Below, piece after piece: positions 26,551 through 33,417 of a stretch of DNA of 40,901 nucleotides (its first letter is position 1; each line of letters starts with the position of its first letter). Below the pieces are notes generated by a model, which saw only the letters and a list, made by a program, of their open reading frames with translations, was not told where the DNA came from and made no database searches. Made by a program: the position numbers and the translations under genes. Source of the stretch: Saprospiraceae bacterium (GTDB lineage: Bacteria; Bacteroidota; Bacteroidia; Chitinophagales; Saprospiraceae); assembly GCA_020627965.1 (NCBI GenBank), contig JAHDFX010000019.1, positions 1-40,901 on the forward strand. Direction: 5' to 3'.

Positions 26551-29500
26551 ATGAGAAAAGTCAATTTAATTCTGCTTATCGCAGCTTTGGCTTTAACTTC
26601 TGTTGCTGTTATGGCACAACCAGGAGATTACCCGCCTAATGCGGAGCCTGGTAAATGTTATGCTAAATGTATGATCGCTGATCGTTACGAAACTCAAACT
26701 GAGCAAGTATTGGTTAGTGCAGCATCATACCGCACAGAAGTTATTCCTGCAACGTATGAAACTGTTACGGAACAGGTAGAAACCGTTGCTCCATCTTCTC
26801 GTTTAGAAGTAATTCCTGCTCAATATGAGACTGTTACAGAAACATATGAGTCGGTTGCACCTTCTTCTCGCATCGAAGTAATTCCTGCGAAATACGAGAC
26901 CGTTACAGAGCAATACGAAATCAAACCAGCTTCTACTCGCGTAGAGGTTATTCCTGCTCAATATGAGACTGTTACAGAAACATATGAGTCGGTTGCACCT
27001 TCTGCACGTTTGGAAGTTATTCCTGCAACATATGAGACTGTTACAGAAACATATGAGTCAGTTGCTCCTTCAACTCGTATTGAAGTTGTTCCTGCTCAGT
27101 ATGGTACTGAAACAGAAACATATGAAATTGAGCCTGCGACAACTCGTGTAGAAGTTATTCCTGCGCAGTATGAAACTGTTACGGAAACTTATGAGTCAGT
27201 TGCTCCTTCAACTCGTATTGAAGTTGTTCCTGCTCAGTACGAAACTGTTACAGAAACTTATGAGTCAGTTGCTCCTTCTACTCGTTTAGAAGTTGTTCCT
27301 GCTACTTATGAGACTGTTACTGAAACGTATGAAATCGAGCCTGCAACAACTCGTATCGAAATCGTTCCTGCTACATTTGAAACAGTTACAGAAACTGTAG
27401 ACAATGGTGATGCTGGTTCTCGTATCGAGGTTGTTCCTGCTACATACGAAACAGTTACAGAAACTGTAGACAATGGTGATGCTGCAACTCGTTTGGAAGT
27501 CATTCCTGCAACTTATGAAACAGTTACAGAGACTTACGAAATTGAGCCTGCATCAACTCGCATTGAAGTCGTTCCTGCAACTTATGAAACTGTTACAGAA
27601 ACTGTAGATAATGGTGACGCCAGTACTCGTATTGAAGTCATTCCTGCAACGTATGAAACAGTTACAGAAACTGTAGACAACGGCGATGCCGCAACTCGCC
27701 TGGAAGTAATTCCTGCGACTTATGAAACTATTACAGAGCAAGTTCTTGTTGCTGAAGCTTCTACTCGTTTAGAAGTTATTCCTGCAACTTACGAAACTGT
27801 TACTGAAACTGTTGATAACGGCGATGCTGGTTCTCGTATCGAAGTCATTCCGGCTACATACGAGACTGTTAGTGAGCAGTACGAAATTTCTCCTGCGACT
27901 ACTCGCATCGAGGCTATTCCTATGCAGTACGAGACTGTTACTGAAACTATCGAAACTTCACCTGCTACTACTAAGTGGGTAAGACGTAAAGCTGACCGTA
28001 ACTGTCTTTCTGCCGATCCTAACGATTGTCTCGTTTGGTGTTTGGTAGAAGTACCTGCTGTTTCGCAAACTCTTACTAAGCGTATCCCTACGGGTTGTGC
28101 TGGTCAGAGCGCTGCTGATGGTGGTTGTTACCGTACAATCGATGTTCCTGCTCAGTATGGAACTCGTACACGCAAAGTGTTGAAAACACCTGCAACGACT
28201 CGTGAGATTGCCGTTCCTGGTACATCTTCTACGATTTCTCGCAGAGTACTAAAGACACCTGCAACAACTCGCACAGTTGAAGTTCCTGCAAGATATGAGA
28301 CTATTTCCAAGAAAGTGTTGAAAACACCTGCGACAACTCGTGAGATTGCCATTCCTGGTACATCTTCTACGATTAGCCGTAAAGTGTTGAAAACTCCTGC
28401 GACAACTCGTGAAGTTGCCATTCCTGGTACTAGTTCTACTATCTCACGCAGAGTACTTAAAACTCCTGCGACAACTCGTGAAGTTGCGATTCCTGCAAAA
28501 ATGGGAACTCGTACACGTAAAGTGTTAAAGACACCTGCGACAACTCGTGAGATTGCCATTCCTGGTACATCTTCTACGATTAGCCGTAAAGTGTTGAAGA
28601 CGCCTGCGACGACTCGTGAAGTTGCCATTCCTGGTACATCTTCTACGATTACTCGCAGAGTGTTGAAAACACCTGCTACTGTACGTGAAATTCCTGTTCC
28701 TGCAAAAATGGGAACTCGCACACGCAAAGTGTTAAAAACACCTGCTACGACTCGTGAAGTGGCCGTTCCTGGTCAAACAGCGACTCGTACACGTAGAGTA
28801 TTGAAAACACCTGCGACAACTCGTGAAGTACAGATTCCTGGTCAAACAGCGACTCGTACTCGTAGAGTGTTGAAGACGCCTGCTCAAACTCGTGAAGTTG
28901 CGATTCCTGCGAAAATGGGAACTCGTACTCGTAAAGTTATGACAGCACCTGCTTCAACTCGTGAGGTTGCGATTCCTGGTCAAACAGCGACTCGCTCACG
29001 CAAAGTGTTGAAAACACCTGCTCAAACTCGTGAAGTTGCGATTCCTGGTCAAACAGCGACTCGTACACGCAGAGTATTGAAAACACCTGCAACGACTCGT
29101 GAGGTAACTATTCCAGCTCAGTATGGTACTCGTACTGTACGTAAACTGGTTGAGCCTGCAACGACTCGTGAAGTTGCGATTCCTGGTCAAACAGCGACTC
29201 GCTCACGTAAAGTGTTGAAAACACCTGCTCAAACTCGCGAAGTAGCAATTCCAGGTCAAACTGGTTCTACAACTCGTAAAGTATTAAAAACAGCCGCTTC
29301 TACTCGTTCGGTTGAAATTCCTGCTGAATACAGAACCGTTACTAAACGTATTCTTGTTGAAGCTGGTGGTTTCACTGAGTGGAGAGAAGTAATCTGTCCT
29401 GCTGATGTTACTGCTGCTACAGTTCGTCAAGTACAGACTGCTTTGAGAGGTCGTGGTTATGATCCAGGTCCATCTGATAACATCATGGGTGCACGCACAA

Positions 29501-29592
29501 AAGCTGCTCTTGTGAAGTTCCAGAAAGACAATGGTCTTCCTATCGGAAATCTTGACTTCGATACACTTAGAGCTCTAGGTTTAAACTATTAA
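26551..29592 (+). CDS. Secreted charge-bipolar 23-residue-repeat protein with Cys core and peptidoglycan-binding domain
   Basis: A 1013-residue protein of unknown function. The signal peptide is residues 1-22 (ends VAVMA). The head carries GDYPPNAEPGKCYAKC (25-40). Residues 61-474 are exactly 18 repeats of 23 residues (RxEVIPAx then YETVTEx), hand-counted net charge -60. Residues 475-527 are a 53-residue Cys core (NCLSADPNDCLVWC plus two later Cys). Residues 528-941 are 18 repeats of the same length and frame but basic (REVAIPx, TRTRKVLKTPATT), net +62. Residues 942-1013 are a PG_binding_1-type domain (VQTALRGRGYDPGP, AALVKFQKDNGLP). It is probably periplasmic or surface-located and anchored to peptidoglycan; arm pairing is inferred. 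A 371-residue paralog follows downstream. A strong terminator separates them. Confidence 0.9.
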   Translation: MRKVNLILLIAALALTSVAVMAQPGDYPPNAEPGKCYAKCMIADRYETQTEQVLVSAASYRTEVIPATYETVTEQVETVAPSSRLEVIPAQYETVTETYESVAPSSRIEVIPAKYETVTEQYEIKPASTRVEVIPAQYETVTETYESVAPSARLEVIPATYETVTETYESVAPSTRIEVVPAQYGTETETYEIEPATTRVEVIPAQYETVTETYESVAPSTRIEVVPAQYETVTETYESVAPSTRLEVVPATYETVTETYEIEPATTRIEIVPATFETVTETVDNGDAGSRIEVVPATYETVTETVDNGDAATRLEVIPATYETVTETYEIEPASTRIEVVPATYETVTETVDNGDASTRIEVIPATYETVTETVDNGDAATRLEVIPATYETITEQVLVAEASTRLEVIPATYETVTETVDNGDAGSRIEVIPATYETVSEQYEISPATTRIEAIPMQYETVTETIETSPATTKWVRRKADRNCLSADPNDCLVWCLVEVPAVSQTLTKRIPTGCAGQSAADGGCYRTIDVPAQYGTRTRKVLKTPATTREIAVPGTSSTISRRVLKTPATTRTVEVPARYETISKKVLKTPATTREIAIPGTSSTISRKVLKTPATTREVAIPGTSSTISRRVLKTPATTREVAIPAKMGTRTRKVLKTPATTREIAIPGTSSTISRKVLKTPATTREVAIPGTSSTITRRVLKTPATVREIPVPAKMGTRTRKVLKTPATTREVAVPGQTATRTRRVLKTPATTREVQIPGQTATRTRRVLKTPAQTREVAIPAKMGTRTRKVMTAPASTREVAIPGQTATRSRKVLKTPAQTREVAIPGQTATRTRRVLKTPATTREVTIPAQYGTRTVRKLVEPATTREVAIPGQTATRSRKVLKTPAQTREVAIPGQTGSTTRKVLKTAASTRSVEIPAEYRTVTKRILVEAGGFTEWREVICPADVTAATVRQVQTALRGRGYDPGPSDNIMGARTKAALVKFQKDNGLPIGNLDFDTLRALGLNY
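26731..27972 (+). repeat. Acidic arm: 18 tandem 69-bp repeats
   Basis: Eighteen in-frame 69-bp units encode 23 residues each, with no insertions. Units 1-9 mostly end in ESVAPS, units 10, 11, 13, 14 and 16 carry VDNGDA, and units 3, 6, 9 and 12 carry YEI(K/E)PA, giving a three-unit super-period. Residues 38-60, just upstream, look like a nineteenth, degenerate unit containing Cys40. Confidence 0.93.
28132..29373 (+). repeat. Basic arm: 18 tandem 69-bp repeats
   Basis: Eighteen in-frame 69-bp units continue the same 23-residue register as the acidic arm. Position 7 is Ala (PAxYGT, PAKMGT) in units 1, 3, 6, 9, 12, 15 and 18 and Gly in the others. The Gly units are PGTSST up to unit 8 and PGQTAT or PGQTGS from unit 10. 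Bases are nearly identical between many units, suggesting recent duplication or gene conversion. Confidence 0.93.
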
Positions 29593-29635
29593 TACCTATA
29601 TAACCTACCTGTTCCTACGGTAGCGTTAAGAGACT

Positions 29636-29677
29636 AAAATAGGAGCCCCTGCATCTTAGGGTGCGGGGGCCTATTTT
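29636..29677 (+). terminator. Terminator after the large repeat-protein gene
   Basis: A long stem pairs 36-43 with 70-77 (last digits of 296xx) and continues with a G/C-rich inner stem (29646-29653 with 29662-29669) after a two-base bulge. TTTT closes the 3' side. It lies 44 bp past the stop at 29592. Confidence 0.85.
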
Positions 29678-29739
29678 AAGAAGATTAAAAATTAAGGCAC
29701 AAAATAATCAGAGCGTTGGCAGACAATCTGATAGTACTC

Positions 29740-29776
29740 AAGACCTGACAAGCTACAAAGTTTGTCAGGTCTTTTA
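29740..29776 (+). terminator. Second hairpin (AAGACCTGACAA palindrome), terminator-like
   Basis: A perfect 12-bp stem (29740-29751 with 29762-29773), 10-nt loop, then TTA. The ACCTGACAA / TTGTCAGGT words resemble palindromes that recur between genes in some Bacteroidota, so it may be an interspersed repeat as well as a terminator. That link is from memory and not shown here, since only one copy is in the window. Confidence 0.65.
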
Positions 29777-29946
29777 TTTGACAATGCTTCGCATTCGGTT
29801 AATCCCCATTTAAAAATAGTTAATCAGAAAATAAGCCCTGAAATAAACGAGGAGACAATTCGCGGATTGTTTCAACAAAACAGAAAATACACGGAAAAAA
29901 CAGAACAAGAAGGACGGATTTTTTTTAAAATTTAAATGTTTAAATA

Positions 29947-31062
29947 ATGAAAAAGATCAATGTCATGCTGTTTTTCACAGCACTCATCCTACTAATTGCA
30001 AGTACTACAAATGCGCAAACAGGCGACTATCCGCCTAATGCCGAACCCGGTAAATGTTATGCTAAATGTCTGATTCCTGATCAGTACGAAACGGTGACCG
30101 AACAGGTTCTTATCAAAGAAGAAAGAACCAAGCTTGAAGTTTCTACACCAAATTATGAATGGGTTACAGAGACCTACGAGGTCAAACCAGCTACTACACG
30201 TATAGAAGTCGTTCCCGAATCACGTGAAACGGTCACAGAGCAATACGAAATAGAACCAGCAACTATTCGATACGAAGTCGTGCCAGCAGTATATGAGACC
30301 ATTACTGAACAAGTAGAGTCTGTACCCGCAGGTGTTCGCAGAAAATGTACGCCAATGGTGTACAGAACTGAATCAGAGTCAATAGAAGTTGCTCCGGCTA
30401 CTACCAAATGGGTAAGACGTAAAGCCGATAAGAACTGCCTCTCTGCTGATCCTAATGACTGCCTGGTTTGGTGCCTGGTAGAGGTGCCGGCAAGAACAGA
30501 GGTGATTAACCGTAAAATTCCTAATTGCCCTACAGGAGCGTTTATGAGTGGTGAAGAATGTTGTACAATGGAAGAAACATCAGCACAATATACAACAGTG
30601 TCTAAGCGAGTACTCAAAACACCGGAGACAGTCAAAGAAATTCCTGTACCAGCCAAAATGGGAACCATTACACGTAAGGTGATTAAAGAGGCACCAAGCT
30701 ACAGGGAAGTTGAAATTCCAGCCGAATATGGGACACGAAAAAGAAAAGTATTGAAAAACTCAGGATTAACCAGAGAAGTGACGATTCCTGCAGAATACAA
30801 AACAATTACAAAAAAAGTATTGGTGAAACCAGGCGGATTTACAGAATGGAGAGAAATCCTTTGTCCTAGTGGTGATGGATATGTTGCCACTATTCGGGAA
30901 ATACAAAATGCGCTGCGAGATCGTGGCTATGATCCCGGACCATCTGATAATATTCTGGGGCAAAGGAGTAAAGCAGCGCTAGTTAAATTTCAAAAAGATA
31001 ATGGCTTACCTATTGGTCAGCTTGACTTTGAAACACTCAGAGCTCTGGGGCTTAATTACTAA
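29947..31062 (+). CDS. Short paralog of the charge-bipolar repeat protein (4 acidic plus 4 basic repeats)
   Basis: A 371-residue secreted protein with the same plan as its upstream neighbour. The signal peptide ends TTNAQ (about residue 24). The head is GDYPPNAEPGKCYAKC. Residues 62-153 are four 23-residue acidic repeats (net -8), 154-206 a Cys core of again exactly 53 residues (NCLSADPNDCLVWC conserved), 207-298 four basic repeats (net +9), and 299-371 the peptidoglycan-binding domain (IQNALRDRGYDPGPSDN). The repeats are more divergent from each other than in the large protein, so this may be closer to the ancestral form. All basic units have the Ala-type position 7 or a degenerate form; the Gly-type is absent. 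Function is unknown. Confidence 0.88.
   Translation: MKKINVMLFFTALILLIASTTNAQTGDYPPNAEPGKCYAKCLIPDQYETVTEQVLIKEERTKLEVSTPNYEWVTETYEVKPATTRIEVVPESRETVTEQYEIEPATIRYEVVPAVYETITEQVESVPAGVRRKCTPMVYRTESESIEVAPATTKWVRRKADKNCLSADPNDCLVWCLVEVPARTEVINRKIPNCPTGAFMSGEECCTMEETSAQYTTVSKRVLKTPETVKEIPVPAKMGTITRKVIKEAPSYREVEIPAEYGTRKRKVLKNSGLTREVTIPAEYKTITKKVLVKPGGFTEWREILCPSGDGYVATIREIQNALRDRGYDPGPSDNILGQRSKAALVKFQKDNGLPIGQLDFETLRALGLNY
30130..30405 (+). repeat. Acidic arm of short paralog: four 69-bp repeats
   Basis: Four in-frame 69-bp units encoding 23 residues each, clearly divergent in sequence. The fourth (RRKCTPMVYRT) is atypical, carries a Cys and is net +1. Confidence 0.82.
30565..30840 (+). repeat. 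Basic arm of short paralog: four 69-bp repeats
   Basis: Four in-frame 69-bp units in the same 23-residue register. The first is degenerate (TMEETSAQYTT), the others begin KEIPVPA, REVEIPA and REVTIPA. The last ends in KPGGF, matching AGGF at the same place in the large protein. Confidence 0.82.
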
Positions 31063-31375
31063 AATCTGATTATTTTCTGATTAACTGAAATGTGAGTGAT
31101 CCTAGGCATAATATTTAGGATCACTCATATTTATTAACCACTGAGCCTAATGAAAACGATAACTTTTATTATAACGATCATTCTGCTTCTTTTTTCTTTG
31201 CCTTGGAAATTGTACGAATGTCTATCAGTTGAACCCATTGAAGTTAAGACAATTCTAAATTTACAACATGCCTTAAAATTATATTGTACTAAGCATAGAT
31301 TTTTTGTTTTACAAACGGATAATAAATATCTTGCAGCCTGAATTACTTGGGAACGATTGTTGCAAAATTATTTAT
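31063..31375 (+). other. Intergenic region with terminator and a doubtful small ORF
   Basis: This 313-bp stretch holds the terminator at 31093-31135 and a 63-codon reading frame at 31150-31341 with a hydrophobic start (MKTITFIITIILLLFSLPW). The small frame has no recognisable domain, no clear promoter and ordinary A/T-rich composition, so I do not call it a gene. No TAnnTTTG box was found before the next gene at 31376. Confidence 0.4.
31093..31135 (+). terminator. Terminator after the short repeat-protein gene
   Basis: A perfect 12-bp stem, TGAGTGATCCTA (31093-31104) with its complement at 31116-31127 and an 11-nt loop, is followed by TATTTATT. It lies 30 bp past the stop at 31062. Confidence 0.82.
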
Positions 31376-32182
31376 ATGAAAAATATTATACCGATTATTA
31401 TGCTGGCTTTGTTGCCCTTATTGCTGAGCAATACGAGTTCAACAAAGGGGGTAGAGTTTTATAAAGGTGGATTAGCTAAGGCAAAGGTGCAGGCTGGACA
31501 AGAAGGAAAGTTGTACATGGTAGACTTTGTGGCTAATTATTGCTATATGTGCAAAATGATGGATGAGACGACCTTCAAAGATAGTCGGGTTGTCGATTAT
31601 ATGGACAAGTATTATATACCGGTAAAGATCAATATTGAGGACTTTGATGGAATTATGTGGAAGCAGGAATATAATGTACGTTTGTTACCGACGATCATGC
31701 TGTTTAATTCTAAAGGAGAAGTAGTAGCTCGTTATGAGGAATCAATGGGTGGTACAAAAATGTTAGAGATATTGAAGCAATATAATACACCTGCCAACCG
31801 AACAGTAGTTAATACATCTTCATCGTCTACATCTAATCCAAGCCCGGCTCCGCCACCAGTAGTGGAAGAACCTGCGGCTGCACCAGTAATTTCTGCTGGA
31901 ACAGGTTTGTTTGAATTTACAGTGAAGCGGACAAGTTCTGCCGGGTATGGTGTACAGATCGGTGTATTTGCTGAGTACGGAAACGTATTGAGAGAAGTAG
32001 AAAAATTAGAAGAAAAATTCAATAAAAAGGTGTTGGTTAATATCAATCAGCTCAATGGCAAAACGGTTTATAAAGTGATTGTCGGAAAGTTTAACTCCCG
32101 TAGTTCTGCCAATGCTTTTAAGAAAACAATGGAATCTAAGGGAGTTGCAGGTTATGTAGCAGATTTATCTTTATTGAAATGA
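31376..32182 (+). CDS. Periplasmic thioredoxin-fold protein with C-terminal SPOR domain
   Basis: A 268-residue protein started at ATG 31376, where a signal peptide begins (MKNIIPIIMLALLPLLLS); the frame is open upstream to a TTG at 31304, but that extension lacks features. Residues about 25-145 are a thioredoxin-like domain with the active-site CYMC (Cys56, Cys59) preceded by VDFVANY, and LLPTIML with the cis-Pro. A Pro/Ser-rich linker (about 147-175) leads to a SPOR domain (GYGVQIGVFAEYGN, VYKVIVGKF) that in other proteins binds glycan strands lacking stem peptides. A role in disulfide exchange at the cell wall is likely. It follows two Cys-rich peptidoglycan-binding proteins, which could be its clients (inference). 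Its stop overlaps the start of hutI (ATGA). Confidence 0.85.
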   Translation: MKNIIPIIMLALLPLLLSNTSSTKGVEFYKGGLAKAKVQAGQEGKLYMVDFVANYCYMCKMMDETTFKDSRVVDYMDKYYIPVKINIEDFDGIMWKQEYNVRLLPTIMLFNSKGEVVARYEESMGGTKMLEILKQYNTPANRTVVNTSSSSTSNPSPAPPPVVEEPAAAPVISAGTGLFEFTVKRTSSAGYGVQIGVFAEYGNVLREVEKLEEKFNKKVLVNINQLNGKTVYKVIVGKFNSRSSANAFKKTMESKGVAGYVADLSLLK

Positions 32183-33414
32183 GGACACTAATAAGAAATA
32201 TCCAAAAACTGGTTCAGGTAGAAGAACAAGTTGTAGTGAAGAAAGCGGGAGCTGCAATGGGAAAGGTATCTTGTATTGATAATGCTTTTTTACTCATAGA
32301 AGATGGGAGCATCAGCGATTTTGGAGAGATGACCAATTGCCCTGCTCAGGCAGATGAAATTATAGATGCTAATGGAGGAATGGTTTTTCCTTGTTGGTGC
32401 GATTCACATACTCATCTGGTGTATGCCGGAAGTAGGGAAGGGGAGTTTGTCGGTAGGATCAAAGGATTGACTTACGAAGAAATTACCAGAAGCGGAGGCG
32501 GGATTATGAATTCTGCCCGACGCTTACGGGATATACCTGAAGAAATTTTATTGGAAAATGCTTATCGACGATTATTGGAGGTACAGTCTTACGGTACAGG
32601 TGCCATAGAGATCAAAAGTGGCTATGGATTGACGCTCGAAAGTGAGCTGAAAATGCTTCGTGTGATCCGAGCCTTGAAAGCAAAGACCAATATGACCATT
32701 AAAGCTACATTTCTTGGTGCCCATGTTGTTCCACAGGAATATAAAGAAAATCGAGACGACTATATAAAGCTCATTATTGATAAAATGTTACCCCAGATCG
32801 CTGATGAAGGACTGGCAGATTATTGTGATGTCTTCTGTGAGAAAGTAGCTTTTTCGGTGGCTGAAACGGAGCAGATCATAGGAGCTGCACAAGGATATGG
32901 ACTAAAAGCCAAAATACACACCAACCAATTCAATAGTATGGGAGGTATTCAGGCAGCGGCTAAACATAATGCACTTTCAGTAGATCATCTGGAAGTAGTG
33001 AACGATGATGAAATTGAATTTTTGAAAGCACACGATAAGCTCATGTCTACCTTGCTGCCATCTGCACCATTTTTCCTAAACGATCATTATCCACCAGCAA
33101 GAAAAATGATTGATTCGGGATTGGCTGTTGCTTTGGCTACTGACTTTAATCCTGGCTCTACTCCATCCGGGCGGATGCCTTTTGTTTTGTCTTTAGCTTG
33201 CATTAAGATGAAAATGACGCCGGAAGAGACGATTAATGCTGCAACGATCAATGGTGCTTATGCTATAGAGGAAGAAAAGCATTTGGGGAGTATTGCAAAA
33301 GGAAAAATAGCCAATGTATTTATCACAAAACCTATACCTTCCCTAGCTTACTTGCCTTATTCCTTTGGTAGTAATCTGGTAGATAAGGTCTTGATTAAGG
33401 GAGAAGTCCAGTAA
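32179..33414 (+). CDS. hutI: Imidazolonepropionase
   Basis: A 411-residue amidohydrolase matching HutI, which hydrolyses 4-imidazolone-5-propanoate to N-formimino-L-glutamate in histidine degradation. The metal-binding CDSHTHLVYAG (about residues 74-84), the substrate loop IKSGYGLTLESE, the metal His in FLGAHVVPQEY, HTNQF and the catalytic Asp in LATDFNPGSTP are all present in order. Length is normal. No other hut gene is in the window. It is translationally coupled (ATGA) to the thioredoxin-SPOR gene, with no evident functional link, and converges on an O-antigen-ligase-like gene with only three bases between the stops. Confidence 0.95.
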   Translation: MRTLIRNIQKLVQVEEQVVVKKAGAAMGKVSCIDNAFLLIEDGSISDFGEMTNCPAQADEIIDANGGMVFPCWCDSHTHLVYAGSREGEFVGRIKGLTYEEITRSGGGIMNSARRLRDIPEEILLENAYRRLLEVQSYGTGAIEIKSGYGLTLESELKMLRVIRALKAKTNMTIKATFLGAHVVPQEYKENRDDYIKLIIDKMLPQIADEGLADYCDVFCEKVAFSVAETEQIIGAAQGYGLKAKIHTNQFNSMGGIQAAAKHNALSVDHLEVVNDDEIEFLKAHDKLMSTLLPSAPFFLNDHYPPARKMIDSGLAVALATDFNPGSTPSGRMPFVLSLACIKMKMTPEETINAATINGAYAIEEEKHLGSIAKGKIANVFITKPIPSLAYLPYSFGSNLVDKVLIKGEVQ

Positions 33415-33417
33415 TTT

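Larger units (their letters stand above)
29593..29946 (+). other. Intergenic region between the two repeat-protein genes
   Basis: This 354-bp stretch contains two strong hairpin terminators (29636-29677 and 29740-29776) in its first half and an A-rich leader before the ATG at 29947. I find no TAnnTTTG box or extra gene. The terminators imply that the two paralogs are transcribed separately, or that the second depends on read-through. Confidence 0.6.

Noticed and set aside
28152-28727. A 191-codon open frame on the minus strand inside the basic arm
   Set aside because: It is the antisense shadow of the 69-bp repeats, which keep any stop-free frame open in each unit; no promoter or domain supports it.
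26731-29373. The regular 69-bp repeats as a CRISPR-like or satellite array
   Set aside because: Units are contiguous with no spacers, every unit keeps the reading frame, and the protein has a signal peptide and a C-terminal domain.
30174-30668. A 164-codon minus-strand open frame inside the short repeat-protein gene
   Set aside because: Antisense to a well-supported gene, with no recognisable domain.
31150-31341. A 63-residue ORF with a hydrophobic N-terminus
   Set aside because: No domain, promoter or conserved context was seen; too short to separate from chance in this A/T-rich spacer.
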